Shown: in pieces, positions 52,471-61,431 of the stretch
Position numbering within the stretch: the stretch's first letter is position 1
Layout: every line of letters starts with the position of its first letter
Source: Tatumella punctata
Lineage (GTDB): Bacteria > Pseudomonadota > Gammaproteobacteria > Enterobacterales > Enterobacteriaceae
Direction of reading: 5' to 3'
Length of the DNA: 64,000 nucleotides
Assembly: GCF_039523735.1 (NCBI RefSeq)
Contig: NZ_BAAAFW010000050.1
Span: 186,001 to 250,000, forward strand
The notes under the pieces: model-generated
The model's database searches: none
What the model was told of the DNA's origin: nothing
Seen by the model: the letters and a program-made list of their open reading frames with translations, nothing else
Program-made: the position numbers and the translations under genes

Positions 52471-53135
52471 TTTCTGACTCCCTGTTTATATCGTAAGTGA
52501 CATGATTTCCCTTCAGTGTTCCGGCCATTAATCTGACGATTTTATTTCTGACTTAAAGTAAAAATAAATAATTCTGCCGGGGCACGGGCAAGAATATACA
52601 CATTAGTAATGGAACCATTAATGAGCCTGTAAGGTGTTTGTGATTTGAGTCACATTAAAAAGTGGTAAGGGTGCAGAGTGGTGAGAATAATTCATTTAAG
52701 TTTTTTATCAGTGTAAATATTAACGGAAGAATTATAACTGACTCTGACAGGGTAATAATTTTTTACGCTAAAGTAAAACTGTCCGTAATTATTAAGCAAG
52801 TGATGCATGATCAGTTATGCTATTTTATACAGGCAGTCACTATCGCAAGCTGGCTGAAAGGCGTAAATAGCTCAGTGACCGGCCCACAGCGCCTGCTCTG
52901 CCAGCCACAGAGAACTCTATTTCCGGTTACTGCTCTGTAATTCAGGGGCAGTATGGTGTATTTTCCATCGCGAAGGCAGGATTAATCGTCCTTCGGGAAA
53001 TGCTTTCACAGACCAGTAGCAGAAAAGGTATATTGATGCTGTTCTGCTGACTGGCTGATAAAACAGTGCTCAATCGCAGCACAATTATTTTTTCCTGTCC
53101 TGTCGGTGACGGGGAATCTTTGTTAGGGAGTAATT
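52471..53135. other. 665-base intergenic region between bacteriocin-like and RcnB-like genes
   Basis: No convincing gene. A 92-codon plus-strand open frame (52662-52940, GTG start) shows no ribosome-binding site and no family likeness. The left part is AT-rich and should contain the promoter of the bacteriocin-like gene. The right part should carry the promoter of the RcnB-like lipoprotein gene, which has a clear AGGGAGT site at its start. Confidence 0.5.
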
Positions 53136-53552
53136 ATGCGTAAGCCGTTAGTTTTGGCCTCATCAGCCATCCTGATGTCAGTGAGTTTATTAAGCGGGTG
53201 TCAGACGGCGCCGAAGGAAACATCTCAGGCACCTGTGACGACGGTTGTAGCCAATGAACCGGCAGCGGCTCCCGTCGAAGCGCCGGTGCAGACGGAAGCT
53301 CCGGTGAAGAAATTTGCTGATCCGCTGGAGAGAAGTTCAGTATTTGGTGATTTCCGCCATTACAAGATCGGGGATATTATTCCTCCGCTGTACCGCACAC
53401 AGAACTACAATATCAGCAAATGGCAGCTAAGAAAGATACCGGCACCTGCAGCTGACAGCCACTGGACCTATTTTGGTGGCGATTATGTGCTGATTGCGGA
53501 TGCCGATGGAAAAATTTTGCGGATTTTCTCTGGCGATATTATTTACCGCTAA
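53136..53552 (+). CDS. RcnB-family periplasmic lipoprotein
   Basis: A 138-residue lipoprotein with signal and lipobox LLSGC (Cys about 22), an Ala/Pro/Val-rich linker (about 25-60), and a C-terminal RcnB (YohN) domain: HYKIGDIIPPLYRTQNYNISKWQLRKI and WTYFGGDYVLIADADGKILRIFSGDIIY, cited here by their ends. E. coli RcnB is periplasmic and modulates Ni/Co efflux by RcnA. Here it is lipid-anchored and no rcnA is near, so the metal role is uncertain. It has a good AGGGAGTAATT ribosome-binding site. Confidence 0.8.
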   Translation: MRKPLVLASSAILMSVSLLSGCQTAPKETSQAPVTTVVANEPAAAPVEAPVQTEAPVKKFADPLERSSVFGDFRHYKIGDIIPPLYRTQNYNISKWQLRKIPAPAADSHWTYFGGDYVLIADADGKILRIFSGDIIYR

Positions 53553-53614
53553 CGCCGGCTGCGGAGGATACTGACAGGCCGTACAGGCCTGCAGTCAGTG
53601 TCCTCTGTGCCAGC

Positions 53615-55930
53615 TCAGTGTGGTGCTGCGGCAACCTGATCTTCATCAGGGATAATTTGCAGTGACTGCAATCCCGTTCCCAGTTTTCTTGGGTCCTGAC
53701 CAATAATATTATCCAGCATACTTTCCGTCGGCCGGGGCGGGGTGATGATCAGTGTCCGGCTTCCTTTCTGCCGTTCAAAGCGCAGCTGATAATCAGCCAG
53801 TGTGGCCGTCGGTATAAAAGAGTGCTGTTCATCACCGGCCTGTACAGAAACCGGTTTACCGATGTTCGGGCCATAGGCCTTCGCGACAATATTCAGCGTA
53901 AATTTATCAGGCAGGGGCGAGTTGTAGGTTATCGTCACTACCGGGGCCAGATTAGCATTCGACCAGCGTCCCCAGTTTTCGTTACGGGATAATCCGCTAA
54001 AGCCTTCCACTGTGCGGGGCGCTCCGGGCAGGTAAAACAGGAAACTGTCTGACGGGTAACGAATATCATTATCCGCAATCTTCAGACGTTGTTGTATCTG
54101 GCGGTAATTCTCCTGTGAGATAACCTCCGGAGGAAAGACGACATTCCCCTGATACTTCAGAGTGTCTATGCGGGTAATTTTTGGCTGGCCCCCGGGCTGT
54201 CCGAGGGTGTAACAGAGTGAGTCTGACAGTGCCAGTTCAGGCGCCCACAGCCGGCCGGCTTTATAACATTTATCTATCCAGACGAATTTGTCATCGGCCG
54301 CAAACTTTCTCAGCCGGGCGGTTAAGGTTTCCGCATAAACTCCTTCCGGAATAGGTTCCACTTTATCGTTATCGACTTTCACTAATACCGGCAGGCGGAA
54401 GACTGAGCCGGAAAAGCTCAGGGTGTTTTTTTGCTGATCGACACTGAACTGCTCAATACGCCGTGGAAAATTCCACAAGCGGATAATATCCGGTTTCCAC
54501 TGGGTAATTTTATCCGTCAGATGGCTGAAAATTTCTGATAACGAGGTCCCTGACAGGCTGCTGCGGCCCAGACCGATAAAATTATCGCCACCCAGAATAT
54601 CCAGAACGGTTGCGCCATTATCCATCGTATTACGTTTACGGTTAATGGTCACAGGCTGTGGCTGATCGCCGCGGATGATAAAAAAGGTATCGTGACGCGG
54701 ATGTTTGATCAGATAGCGGTACGCGGTGTTATTCATTGCCAGGTGATCTGAACCGACCACAATCAGCGTATTTTTAAACCACGGAGAGCTTTTTATCCGG
54801 TCAATAAGCCGGGCAATATGTTCCTGAGAACAGGCAACGGCGCTGAACGAAAGGTTATTTTTCCCCTCGTAAGAGTAGCTTTTATTCCGGCAGGTTGCAG
54901 AAATGAAACCGTCGGGATGATGGGTATCTACGGTCAGTGCGAATAAAGCAAAGGGTTGTTTTTGCTGTGATAATTGCTGGTATTTATCAAATACTTTATC
55001 CAGCACCGTATCGTCATAAAATCCCCAGTTATTACGGTACTGAGGGTCGGCAACCTGCGGGGCTAATTCTTCAGATCCCTGAAGGTGCTGAGCATCGAAA
55101 CCATGAGACTTCAGGAAAACATCTTTTCCGCCAAAGCGCAGATCAGCCCCCTGGATAAACCAGTTCTGATACCCTGAGTTTTTCAGGATATCCCCGAGGC
55201 AAAGGTTCTGAGGGTAAAAACTGGATAATGATGCGGCGGCATTCCCTTCAAAGGGCGCGAATAACGGAATGCCGCACTGTGAAGCGACCATCCCGGCAAT
55301 AGTGTAATCGGTGCCGGGTAATTGTTCGGTACGGGTAAAATCAATCGCGGAATGCATTTGTTGTTCAAGGTCGGGGGCCAGGCCGGGAAATGCCTGTGTA
55401 TCGAAATAAGTTCGCTCCAGACTCTCGGCGTAGATATACACCAGGTTAAGTGAGGGGTTGTCTATCTTCGCTGCAGGGACTTTAAAATAATCATCAAAGT
55501 CTGAGGTGTCCTGTGCCGAATGTGAAGATATCAGTGCTTTTACCTGGTGGTAAGCAGGGCTGGTGTTAATAGAAAAGGTCGCCAGCAGGCAGGCTGCAAG
55601 GGTCCAGCCCAGATGGTGCTGATGATCTTTTTTTCGCAGGAACCAGCCGAGGGCGACAAAAAATGCAACCATCAGGGTAAGTAGTCCGGCTGCGGGCAGC
55701 ATATATTTTGCGGTTCCGGCACCGGTCAGATTACTGGTCAGCGTATAGACCACCGCGTCAGTAATGCCATTGCCGGTGAAATAATCGCTGGCGAATAATA
55801 CTGCGTTTAGCAACAGAAAGCTGATCAGCAGTGCCAGCATAATGACAAGCCACAGGCGATGTCGTCCGGCTTTACGTGCATATAACAGTACCGAGCTGAT
55901 AAACAGCCCGCATGAGACAATGACTGACAC
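53615..55930 (-). CDS. opgB: Phosphoglycerol transferase I (OPG modification)
   Basis: A 771-residue protein matching E. coli OpgB/MdoB (763) throughout. Three to four N-terminal membrane helices span residues 1-130 (LFASDYFTGNGITDAVVYTL is between helices). A periplasmic alkaline-phosphatase/sulfatase-type domain follows: LVYIYAESLERTYF, the threonine-containing GTDYTIAGMVASQCG, VDTHHPDGF and GSDHLAMNN. It transfers phosphoglycerol from phosphatidylglycerol to osmoregulated periplasmic glucans. The start is a GTG at 55930 after GGAG. Confidence 0.95.
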   Translation of the reverse strand: MSVIVSCGLFISSVLLYARKAGRHRLWLVIMLALLISFLLLNAVLFASDYFTGNGITDAVVYTLTSNLTGAGTAKYMLPAAGLLTLMVAFFVALGWFLRKKDHQHHLGWTLAACLLATFSINTSPAYHQVKALISSHSAQDTSDFDDYFKVPAAKIDNPSLNLVYIYAESLERTYFDTQAFPGLAPDLEQQMHSAIDFTRTEQLPGTDYTIAGMVASQCGIPLFAPFEGNAAASLSSFYPQNLCLGDILKNSGYQNWFIQGADLRFGGKDVFLKSHGFDAQHLQGSEELAPQVADPQYRNNWGFYDDTVLDKVFDKYQQLSQQKQPFALFALTVDTHHPDGFISATCRNKSYSYEGKNNLSFSAVACSQEHIARLIDRIKSSPWFKNTLIVVGSDHLAMNNTAYRYLIKHPRHDTFFIIRGDQPQPVTINRKRNTMDNGATVLDILGGDNFIGLGRSSLSGTSLSEIFSHLTDKITQWKPDIIRLWNFPRRIEQFSVDQQKNTLSFSGSVFRLPVLVKVDNDKVEPIPEGVYAETLTARLRKFAADDKFVWIDKCYKAGRLWAPELALSDSLCYTLGQPGGQPKITRIDTLKYQGNVVFPPEVISQENYRQIQQRLKIADNDIRYPSDSFLFYLPGAPRTVEGFSGLSRNENWGRWSNANLAPVVTITYNSPLPDKFTLNIVAKAYGPNIGKPVSVQAGDEQHSFIPTATLADYQLRFERQKGSRTLIITPPRPTESMLDNIIGQDPRKLGTGLQSLQIIPDEDQVAAAPH

Positions 55931-56508
55931 CAGGGTATTCTCCAGAAAAATAAATCAGTTGCTGGCGTAACAGCACGGCTCTGTTTTCCGTATCCGTGGT
56001 ATTAACCGGCTAATTTTGCGAAGCAGCTCGCGAAGCTGACAGTTAATCCCTGTGCAATCACCTGCAATACTGTCATATTCATGACATATCTTTACGATAT
56101 GTTTCTGATGCGATCACCGGTGACAATATGATTGCCCGGTAACTTTTTCCGCGAAGTGATGACTGTAACTAACTGATTAATTTGTATATTGTAAATTATG
56201 GTTACCGGCAGACATTATAAAACACAATTTGTGTAATGTGGTTTTTTTATTGCTTTATCTACGCGCGTAGATACACTTTGCGGCGGGGGAATACCTGCAT
56301 GAAGCGGCTGTTACCGGTAGTTCAGTTGCACTTGTAATATTAAAAATCAGTCAGTTAAGACGAAATTTAACAAGTGAATATTCCAATACCAGGGAATGTC
56401 TTCTGATGCATCAGCCACCAGATGCAGCTGTTTTGCTGCAGGTGTCTCCTGCTTTTCAGCGCCACGGAATGGCGGTACCTGAAACCCCTTACAGGAAGTG
56501 ATTTTTCC
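55931..56508. other. 578-base intergenic region upstream of the nucleoside locus
   Basis: No gene is visible between divergent opgB and the MFS gene. It should contain the opgB promoter on the left and the MFS-lacI-nucleoside hydrolase promoter on the right. The perfect palindrome at 56256-56273 lies in its middle. The upstream open frame joined to the MFS gene (from 56422) is not convincing as coding. Confidence 0.5.
56256..56273. promoter_or_regulatory. Perfect 18-bp palindrome, candidate LacI-family operator
   Basis: TATCTACGCGCGTAGATA is an exact palindrome with a central CpG, the hallmark of LacI/GalR-family operators. It lies about 235 bases upstream of the MFS gene, whose operon also encodes a LacI-type regulator, so autogenous control is likely. 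Confidence 0.65.
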
Positions 56509-57873
56509 ATGATAAAACCTCAATCGGGTAATACCCACCCTCAGTCTGAGTTTGAAACCCCCGGACAACGTCAGGACTTCTGGCGTGCCACCTTTTCCTG
56601 CTGGCTTGGCACCGCGATGGAATACGCCGATTTTGCCTTATACGGGCTGGCCGCAGGGATTATTTTCGGTGATGTTTTCTTTCCTGAAGTGACCCCGGCG
56701 CTGGCACTGTTATCCAGTTTTGCTACCTGGTCGGTCGGCTTTATTGCCAGACCGATTGGTGCCCTGTTTTTCGGCTGGCTCGGTGACAGGCGCGGCCGTA
56801 AGTATGTGATGGTGATAACTATTGTGCTGATGGGATTATCCACGACGCTGATTGGGCTGATCCCTGACTACCATACCATCGGTCTATGGGCTCCGGCCTT
56901 TCTGGTCATACTGCGTTTTACTCAGGGTTTTGGCGCCGGAGCAGAGTTATCCGGAGGCACGGTTATGCTGGGAGAATATGCCCCGGTAAAACGACGCGGG
57001 CTGGTATCATCGGTAATCGCGCTGGGTTCTAACAGCGGAACGTTACTGGCTTCTCTGGTCTGGTTACTGGTGGTGCAGCTTGATCACCAAAGCCTGCTAA
57101 GCTGGGGATGGCGTATTCCTTTTCTGTCCAGCGTTGTGATAGCCCTGGGGGCCCTCTGGATGCGGCGTTCGGTACGTGAAACCCCGGTATTTGAAAAACG
57201 GATGAAACAACTGCAGGCAGAACGTCAGCAGGGGCGTCAGGATGCAGAAGCCGGCAGCAGCTCTCTCTGTCGTCCGGGCAAGGCGTTCTGGGTGATGGTC
57301 GGGCTGAGGATTGGCGAGAATGGCCCTTCTTATCTGGCCCAGGGGTTTATGGTCGGCTATGTGGCTAAAGTTCTGATGATGGATAAATCGGTACCGACGG
57401 CGGCAGTTTTTATTGCCTCATTGCTCGGTTTTCTGGTGATCCCACTGGCGGGCTGGCTATCTGACCGTTATGGGCGTCGTAACGTTTATCGTGTATTTTG
57501 TCTGTTACTGATGGTTTATGCCTGGCCGGCGTTTACTCTGCTGGACACTCATCAGCCGTGGATAGTGATTGCTACCATAGTGACCGGTATGGGGCTGGCC
57601 TCACTGGGGATTTTTGGTGTGCAGGCGGCCTGGGGGGTAGAGTTATTCGGGGTGGCGCATCGCTATAGCAAAATGGCGGTAGCTAAAGAGCTGGGGTCGA
57701 TTATCTCCGGAGGAACCGCCCCGCTGGTCGCAGCAGCATTATTATCTTATTACGGAAACTGGTGGGCGATTGCCGTCTACTTCTCGCTGATGGCTGCCAT
57801 CGGTTTCTTTACCACTTTTATCGCACCGGAAACCCGTGGCAGGGATTTGAACTTACCTGAAGACGCCATTTAA
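56509..57873 (+). CDS. MFS metabolite:H+ symporter, probably for nucleosides
   Basis: A 454-residue member of the metabolite:H+ symporter (ShiA/KgtP-like) branch of the MFS. The ATG at 56509 is chosen because CAGGAAG is upstream and the protein then starts like its relatives (WRATFSCWLGTAMEYADFALYG). Features include GWLGDRRGRKYVM (motif A), FTQGFGAGAELSGGTVMLGEYAP, RRSVRETPVF, and WLSDRYGRRNVYR. Twelve helices. Substrate is inferred from the downstream LacI regulator and nucleoside hydrolase. Confidence 0.87.
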   Translation: MIKPQSGNTHPQSEFETPGQRQDFWRATFSCWLGTAMEYADFALYGLAAGIIFGDVFFPEVTPALALLSSFATWSVGFIARPIGALFFGWLGDRRGRKYVMVITIVLMGLSTTLIGLIPDYHTIGLWAPAFLVILRFTQGFGAGAELSGGTVMLGEYAPVKRRGLVSSVIALGSNSGTLLASLVWLLVVQLDHQSLLSWGWRIPFLSSVVIALGALWMRRSVRETPVFEKRMKQLQAERQQGRQDAEAGSSSLCRPGKAFWVMVGLRIGENGPSYLAQGFMVGYVAKVLMMDKSVPTAAVFIASLLGFLVIPLAGWLSDRYGRRNVYRVFCLLLMVYAWPAFTLLDTHQPWIVIATIVTGMGLASLGIFGVQAAWGVELFGVAHRYSKMAVAKELGSIISGGTAPLVAAALLSYYGNWWAIAVYFSLMAAIGFFTTFIAPETRGRDLNLPEDAI

Positions 57874-57943
57874 CCCGCTTCTCTCAGGGAATAACGATCT
57901 CCGGCGGCGAGCTGCTGCCGGAATCACCACAGGAAATAAACCG

Positions 57944-58954
57944 ATGCAACCGCGCGCAAACCGAAGAGTTACCCGCGAAGAGGTGGCACGCCTGGCAGGC
58001 ACCTCAGTGGCGGTGGTCAGCTATGTTGTTAATGATGGTCCGCGTCCGGTCGCTGAAGCAACCCGACAGCGGGTACTGCAGGCGATTAAGGACACCGGTT
58101 ATCAACCGAACGGGATTGCCCGGGCACTGGCTTCAGGGACCACCCGGACCTTTGGGGCGATAGTACCGAATATCGCGAATCCGTTCGTTGCCGCGCTGGC
58201 CCATGAGTTATTACAAGAGTCGATGAAATATGGTCATGTGATGCTGCTCGGTGACTCAGGTGACAGCAGCCAGCAGGAGCGAGAAGTGGTACTGAGTTTA
58301 CTGAACCGGCAGACAGACGGACTGATTTATATCAGCGTCGACCGCCACCCGTACAGTGATCTGATTCGCCAGCATGGCACACCGGTAGTGATGCTGGATG
58401 GGGTCAGTCCGGCCGCGGGGATAGCTGTATTACGGGTAGATGAACGCCGCGCCGCAAAGGATGTTACCCTGCACCTGCTGAGCCATGGCTATCAGCGGGT
58501 CGGTGTTATCAGCGGCCCCCTGTCGATGCTGAATACCCGCGACCGGCTGGCTGGCTGGCGGGACGCGATGGACAGTTACCGGTTACCGGTTAACGATTCC
58601 TGGATAGTGCCTGCCGATTATACCCGTGAAGGTGGTTACCTGGCCGCACGTCAGTTACTGGCAGAAAAGCAGTATCCGGATGCGTTGTTTGTCTGTAATG
58701 AACCCATGGCGATAGGCTGCCTGCGGGCTCTGGCTGAGCAGGGGATTAATGTGCCGGATGATCTGGCACTGGTCTGTTTTAATGGTACAGATCAGGCGGC
58801 TTATCATCAGCCTTCACTGACTTGTGTCCGGCAACCGATAGCCAGTATCGCGAGTTCGGCGTTAAAAATACTCAGAGAATGGCAGGGAGGAGGAGGGCTG
58901 ACGGAGAGTCAGTACTTTCTGCAAACAGGCCGCTCCTGCGGCTGTGTCCTGTAA
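57944..58954 (+). CDS. LacI-family transcriptional regulator
   Basis: A 336-residue LacI/GalR regulator. The helix-turn-helix is VTREEVARLAGTSVAVVSYVVN (residues 8-29, cited in two parts: REEVARLAG and SVAVVSYV), with hinge RVLQAIKDTGYQPNGIARALASG. The periplasmic-binding-like effector domain follows (FGAIVPNIANPF, DALFVCNEPMAIGCLRALAEQG, DLALVCFNGTD). It sits between an MFS importer and a nucleoside hydrolase in one transcription unit, so nucleoside- or ribose-responsive repression is likely. Confidence 0.92.
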   Translation: MQPRANRRVTREEVARLAGTSVAVVSYVVNDGPRPVAEATRQRVLQAIKDTGYQPNGIARALASGTTRTFGAIVPNIANPFVAALAHELLQESMKYGHVMLLGDSGDSSQQEREVVLSLLNRQTDGLIYISVDRHPYSDLIRQHGTPVVMLDGVSPAAGIAVLRVDERRAAKDVTLHLLSHGYQRVGVISGPLSMLNTRDRLAGWRDAMDSYRLPVNDSWIVPADYTREGGYLAARQLLAEKQYPDALFVCNEPMAIGCLRALAEQGINVPDDLALVCFNGTDQAAYHQPSLTCVRQPIASIASSALKILREWQGGGGLTESQYFLQTGRSCGCVL

Positions 58955-58999
58955 AATTCACCCTGGTCTGTTAGTTAACCGGTATAAAAAAAAGCATAA

Positions 59000-59986
59000 A
59001 TGAAACGTATTATTATCGATTGTGACCCCGGTAATGGGATTGCCGGAGCGAATACTGATGACGGGCTGGCGCTGGCGCTGGCTCTGGGATCTCCGGCATT
59101 GCAGGTTGAGATGATTACTACGGTCAGTGGCAACACGCCTTGCAAAACAGGGGCGCGGGTCGTCAGGGACTTGCTGGATCGTTGCGGATTGTCTGTGCCT
59201 GTTTATCACGGAGCCGGTTGTGCCTTGTATGAACCGGCCGCAGCGTGGCGACAGCAACTGGATGAACGGGTGAACAGCCTGTCTCTTGGGCACTTATGGG
59301 AAAATACCCGCCAGCCGGCCGTCATGTCTGACAGTGAAGGACATGCTGTACAGCAGATGGCAGAGCTGATTTGTGCAAATCCCGGCAGTATTACCCTGCT
59401 GGCACTTGGTCCCCTGACCAATATTGCTGAAGCGTTACTCCGTTATCCGCAACTGGCTGAGGATGTTGCCGAAATTGTGGTGATGGGCGGCGTATTTTGT
59501 CTGGATGACTATATCAAGGACACTAATTTTGGCCTTGATCCTGAAGCGGCATCCGTGGTGATTAACTGCGGGGCCAAAGTGACGCTGGTCCCTATGGATG
59601 TCACTGTAAATACCCTGCTGACACCGGAAGATCTTATACAGATGACGGCGAGCGGAACACCTCTGGCTGTATTTATTCGCGATACGATGGCACCGTGGAT
59701 TGAGTATTCGATGATTACCCGCCAGCTGCCGGGGTGCTGGATCCATGATGCACTGGTGGTGGCATGGCTGCTGGACCCTCAGGTGGCAACTGTTGCTGAT
59801 TTTCGGGCCGGTATCGAATTACGGCCCGGTATTACCCGCGGAATGAGCTGGCGTTACCAGCCGCCGCTCAGGGTCCCGGTCGGGATTGCAGAGAATGCCG
59901 GTGCAGCGGTATCGATACTGACATCGGTGAATAATCAGCGTTTACTGGATCTTCTGACTCAGGCACTAAACCGTGGTACCGGCTGA
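59000..59986 (+). CDS. Inosine/uridine-preferring nucleoside hydrolase
   Basis: A 328-residue nucleoside hydrolase (IUNH fold). The calcium-binding aspartate cluster appears as DCDPGNGIAGANTDDGLA at 7-24, where the usual DxDPGxDD has an insertion between the two halves, as in one subgroup of the family. LLALGPLTNIAEALL, EIVVMGGVF and the late WIHDALVVAWLLDP fit well. It splits ribonucleosides to base and ribose. It is the last gene of the MFS-lacI-hydrolase unit and has weak ribosome-binding sequence (AAAAAAAAGC). Confidence 0.9.
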   Translation: MKRIIIDCDPGNGIAGANTDDGLALALALGSPALQVEMITTVSGNTPCKTGARVVRDLLDRCGLSVPVYHGAGCALYEPAAAWRQQLDERVNSLSLGHLWENTRQPAVMSDSEGHAVQQMAELICANPGSITLLALGPLTNIAEALLRYPQLAEDVAEIVVMGGVFCLDDYIKDTNFGLDPEAASVVINCGAKVTLVPMDVTVNTLLTPEDLIQMTASGTPLAVFIRDTMAPWIEYSMITRQLPGCWIHDALVVAWLLDPQVATVADFRAGIELRPGITRGMSWRYQPPLRVPVGIAENAGAAVSILTSVNNQRLLDLLTQALNRGTG

Positions 59987-60018
59987 TCATATTGCCGGAC
60001 TATCTGCCAGCTGACGGG

Positions 60019-60477
60019 TTACTGACAGACATCAATCCAGCGCGCATTAGTCAGTTCTGCCATACGCTGCGGTGAAATTCTGACGGCGCTGTGGGTGGCC
60101 CCGGCGGCAGGCATGACTTCATCAAATGCCTGCAACGAGACATCACAGTAGACAGTTAATGGGTTTTCCAGTCCGAAAGGACACACGCCCCCCACCGGAT
60201 GGCCGGTGGCATTAATCACTTCGTCAACACTCAGCATGCGCGCTTTAGCACCGAGCGCATCTTTCAGTTTTTTATTATCCAGCCGAGCATCTCCGCGCAT
60301 CACAATTAAGACGATATTCTGTTTTACTTTCAGCGACAGGGTTTTGGCTATCTGGCCGGCACTGACTCCGTGAACCTGTGCTGCCATATCGACGGTTGCG
60401 GTGCTTTCCGTGGCTTCAATCACCTCAATATCAGGGGCGTGTTCAGCAAAGAACGCCTGTACCGACTGCAGACTCAT
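60019..60477 (-). CDS. YbaK/ProX-family aminoacyl-tRNA deacylase
   Basis: A 152-residue protein. The ATG at 60477 has GGAG 7 bases upstream; an open frame further up lacks a site. Family residues include the substrate-lysine region LDNKKLKDALGAKARML (about 65-82) and GHPVGGVCPFGL near 93-104 (a conserved editing-domain loop), with a C-terminal ISPQRMAELTNARWIDVC. These free-standing domains hydrolyse mischarged tRNAs, such as Cys- or Ala-tRNAPro. It resembles E. coli YeaK and ProX homologs rather than YbaK itself; the precise tRNA is not determined. Confidence 0.85.
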   Translation of the reverse strand: MSLQSVQAFFAEHAPDIEVIEATESTATVDMAAQVHGVSAGQIAKTLSLKVKQNIVLIVMRGDARLDNKKLKDALGAKARMLSVDEVINATGHPVGGVCPFGLENPLTVYCDVSLQAFDEVMPAAGATHSAVRISPQRMAELTNARWIDVCQ

Positions 60478-60635
60478 GTTTTTCTCCGGGAATTTTACAG
60501 TATTAAAAATTGCCATAAGCCGCTAACACTGTAAACGGTGACAGGAAAAATTCAGACCGAGGACAATAAAAAAAAGGATTTTTTATCCGGAAGGCGTAAA
60601 AAAACTGGAAAATGACAATAGTTAACATATGATAG

Positions 60636-60650
60636 TGAAAATCATTATCA
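60636..60650. promoter_or_regulatory. Fur-box-like site upstream of the DUF1435 gene
   Basis: TGAAAATCATTATCA is a near-perfect 7-1-7 Fur motif (TGAAAAT-C-ATTATCA), 15 bases before the start codon of the small membrane protein gene, within its likely promoter/leader. Iron repression is therefore probable. Confidence 0.75.
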
Positions 60651-60665
60651 TTTGAGGGCGGTTCA

Positions 60666-60950
60666 ATGGAAGTTGCAATGCTGGCTTCAGGGTCGTTATG
60701 GATGTTCAGCTGGATGATGGGAAAACGGCTGGACAGCGGGTGGGGAATTTTACTGCCTTGTATTGCCTTACCGGTGTTTGCTCTGTGGCAGCCGGGGTTT
60801 GATCAATGGCGAACGATTATGCTGGCTGCATTGTTACTTACACTGGTGATGCTGTTCCATCATCGTTTACGCCATTATTTACTGTTACCTTCCTGCCTGG
60901 TTTTATCCGGCGGTCTGGCGGCCATGATGGTAAATTTTCAACTGACATAG
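60666..60950 (+). CDS. Small DUF1435-like membrane protein (YjjZ-like)
   Basis: A 94-residue protein with three hydrophobic segments: about 5-18, 27-42 (ILLPCIALPVFALW), and 52-90 (IMLAALLLTLVMLFHHRLRHYLLLPSCLVLSGG). The GWGILLPC and HRLRHYLLLPSCL stretches resemble E. coli YjjZ (DUF1435), whose gene also lies near the tRNA-Leu/rsmC region. Function is unknown. The Fur-like site next to its start suggests iron-regulated expression; in E. coli the iron-regulated fhuF is a neighbour, but it is not present here. Confidence 0.75.
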   Translation: MEVAMLASGSLWMFSWMMGKRLDSGWGILLPCIALPVFALWQPGFDQWRTIMLAALLLTLVMLFHHRLRHYLLLPSCLVLSGGLAAMMVNFQLT

Positions 60951-61070
60951 GCTGAATGATGAAAAAATAATTCAGGGAGCATCACTTGCAGAACAACCGC
61001 TAAAGGGGACTGTATTCAGAGACAAAGCACTAAGGAAGATTAATCACCGGAGAGAAATATGAAGACAACG

Positions 61071-61157
61071 TGGTGCGAAGAGAGGGACTTGAACCCTCAC
61101 GTCCGTTAAGACACTAACACCTGAAGCTAGCGCGTCTACCAATTCCGCCACCTTCGC
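61071..61157 (-). tRNA. tRNA-Leu (anticodon CAG), copy 3
   Basis: An 87-nt type II tRNA with encoded CCA. On the minus strand it begins GCGAAGGTGGCGGAATTGG, has anticodon loop CTTCAGG (anticodon CAG), a long variable arm, and GGTTCAAGTCC T-loop. It is identical to the other two copies and to the E. coli leuQPV type in all key positions. It is the last of the cluster to be transcribed. Confidence 0.97.
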
Positions 61158-61184
61158 ATCGGTTGTCTGTTTATATTAGTATCC

Positions 61185-61271
61185 TGGTGCGAAGAGAGGG
61201 ACTTGAACCCTCACGTCCGTTAAGACACTAACACCTGAAGCTAGCGCGTCTACCAATTCCGCCACCTTCGC
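61185..61271 (-). tRNA. tRNA-Leu (anticodon CAG), copy 2
   Basis: Identical in sequence to the copies on either side (61071-61157 and 61302-61388), with encoded CCA. The spacers between copies are about 27-30 bases, consistent with one precursor transcript. Confidence 0.97.
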
Positions 61272-61301
61272 AGTATTCAGGCTAATATAAACGTTGTGGT
61301 T

Positions 61302-61388
61302 TGGTGCGAAGAGAGGGACTTGAACCCTCACGTCCGTTAAGACACTAACACCTGAAGCTAGCGCGTCTACCAATTCCGCCACCTTCGC
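61302..61388 (-). tRNA. tRNA-Leu (anticodon CAG), copy 1
   Basis: First of three identical 87-nt tRNA-Leu genes reading CUG codons, nearest to the promoter at 61432-61459. The position between the yjjZ-like gene and rsmC matches the E. coli leuV-leuP-leuQ cluster. Confidence 0.97.
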
Positions 61389-61431
61389 ATACCGTCAACA
61401 CAGCTAAACTGTATTGTCACCACGGAGGCGC

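Noticed and set aside
52662..52940. 92-codon plus-strand open frame, possible bacteriocin immunity gene
   Set aside because: GTG start without ribosome-binding site, no membrane-protein profile expected of an immunity protein, opposite strand from the bacteriocin-like gene and no family likeness.
61176..61382. 68-codon open frame on the minus strand
   Set aside because: It spans the tandem tRNA-Leu genes; the repeated peptide is just translated tRNA sequence.
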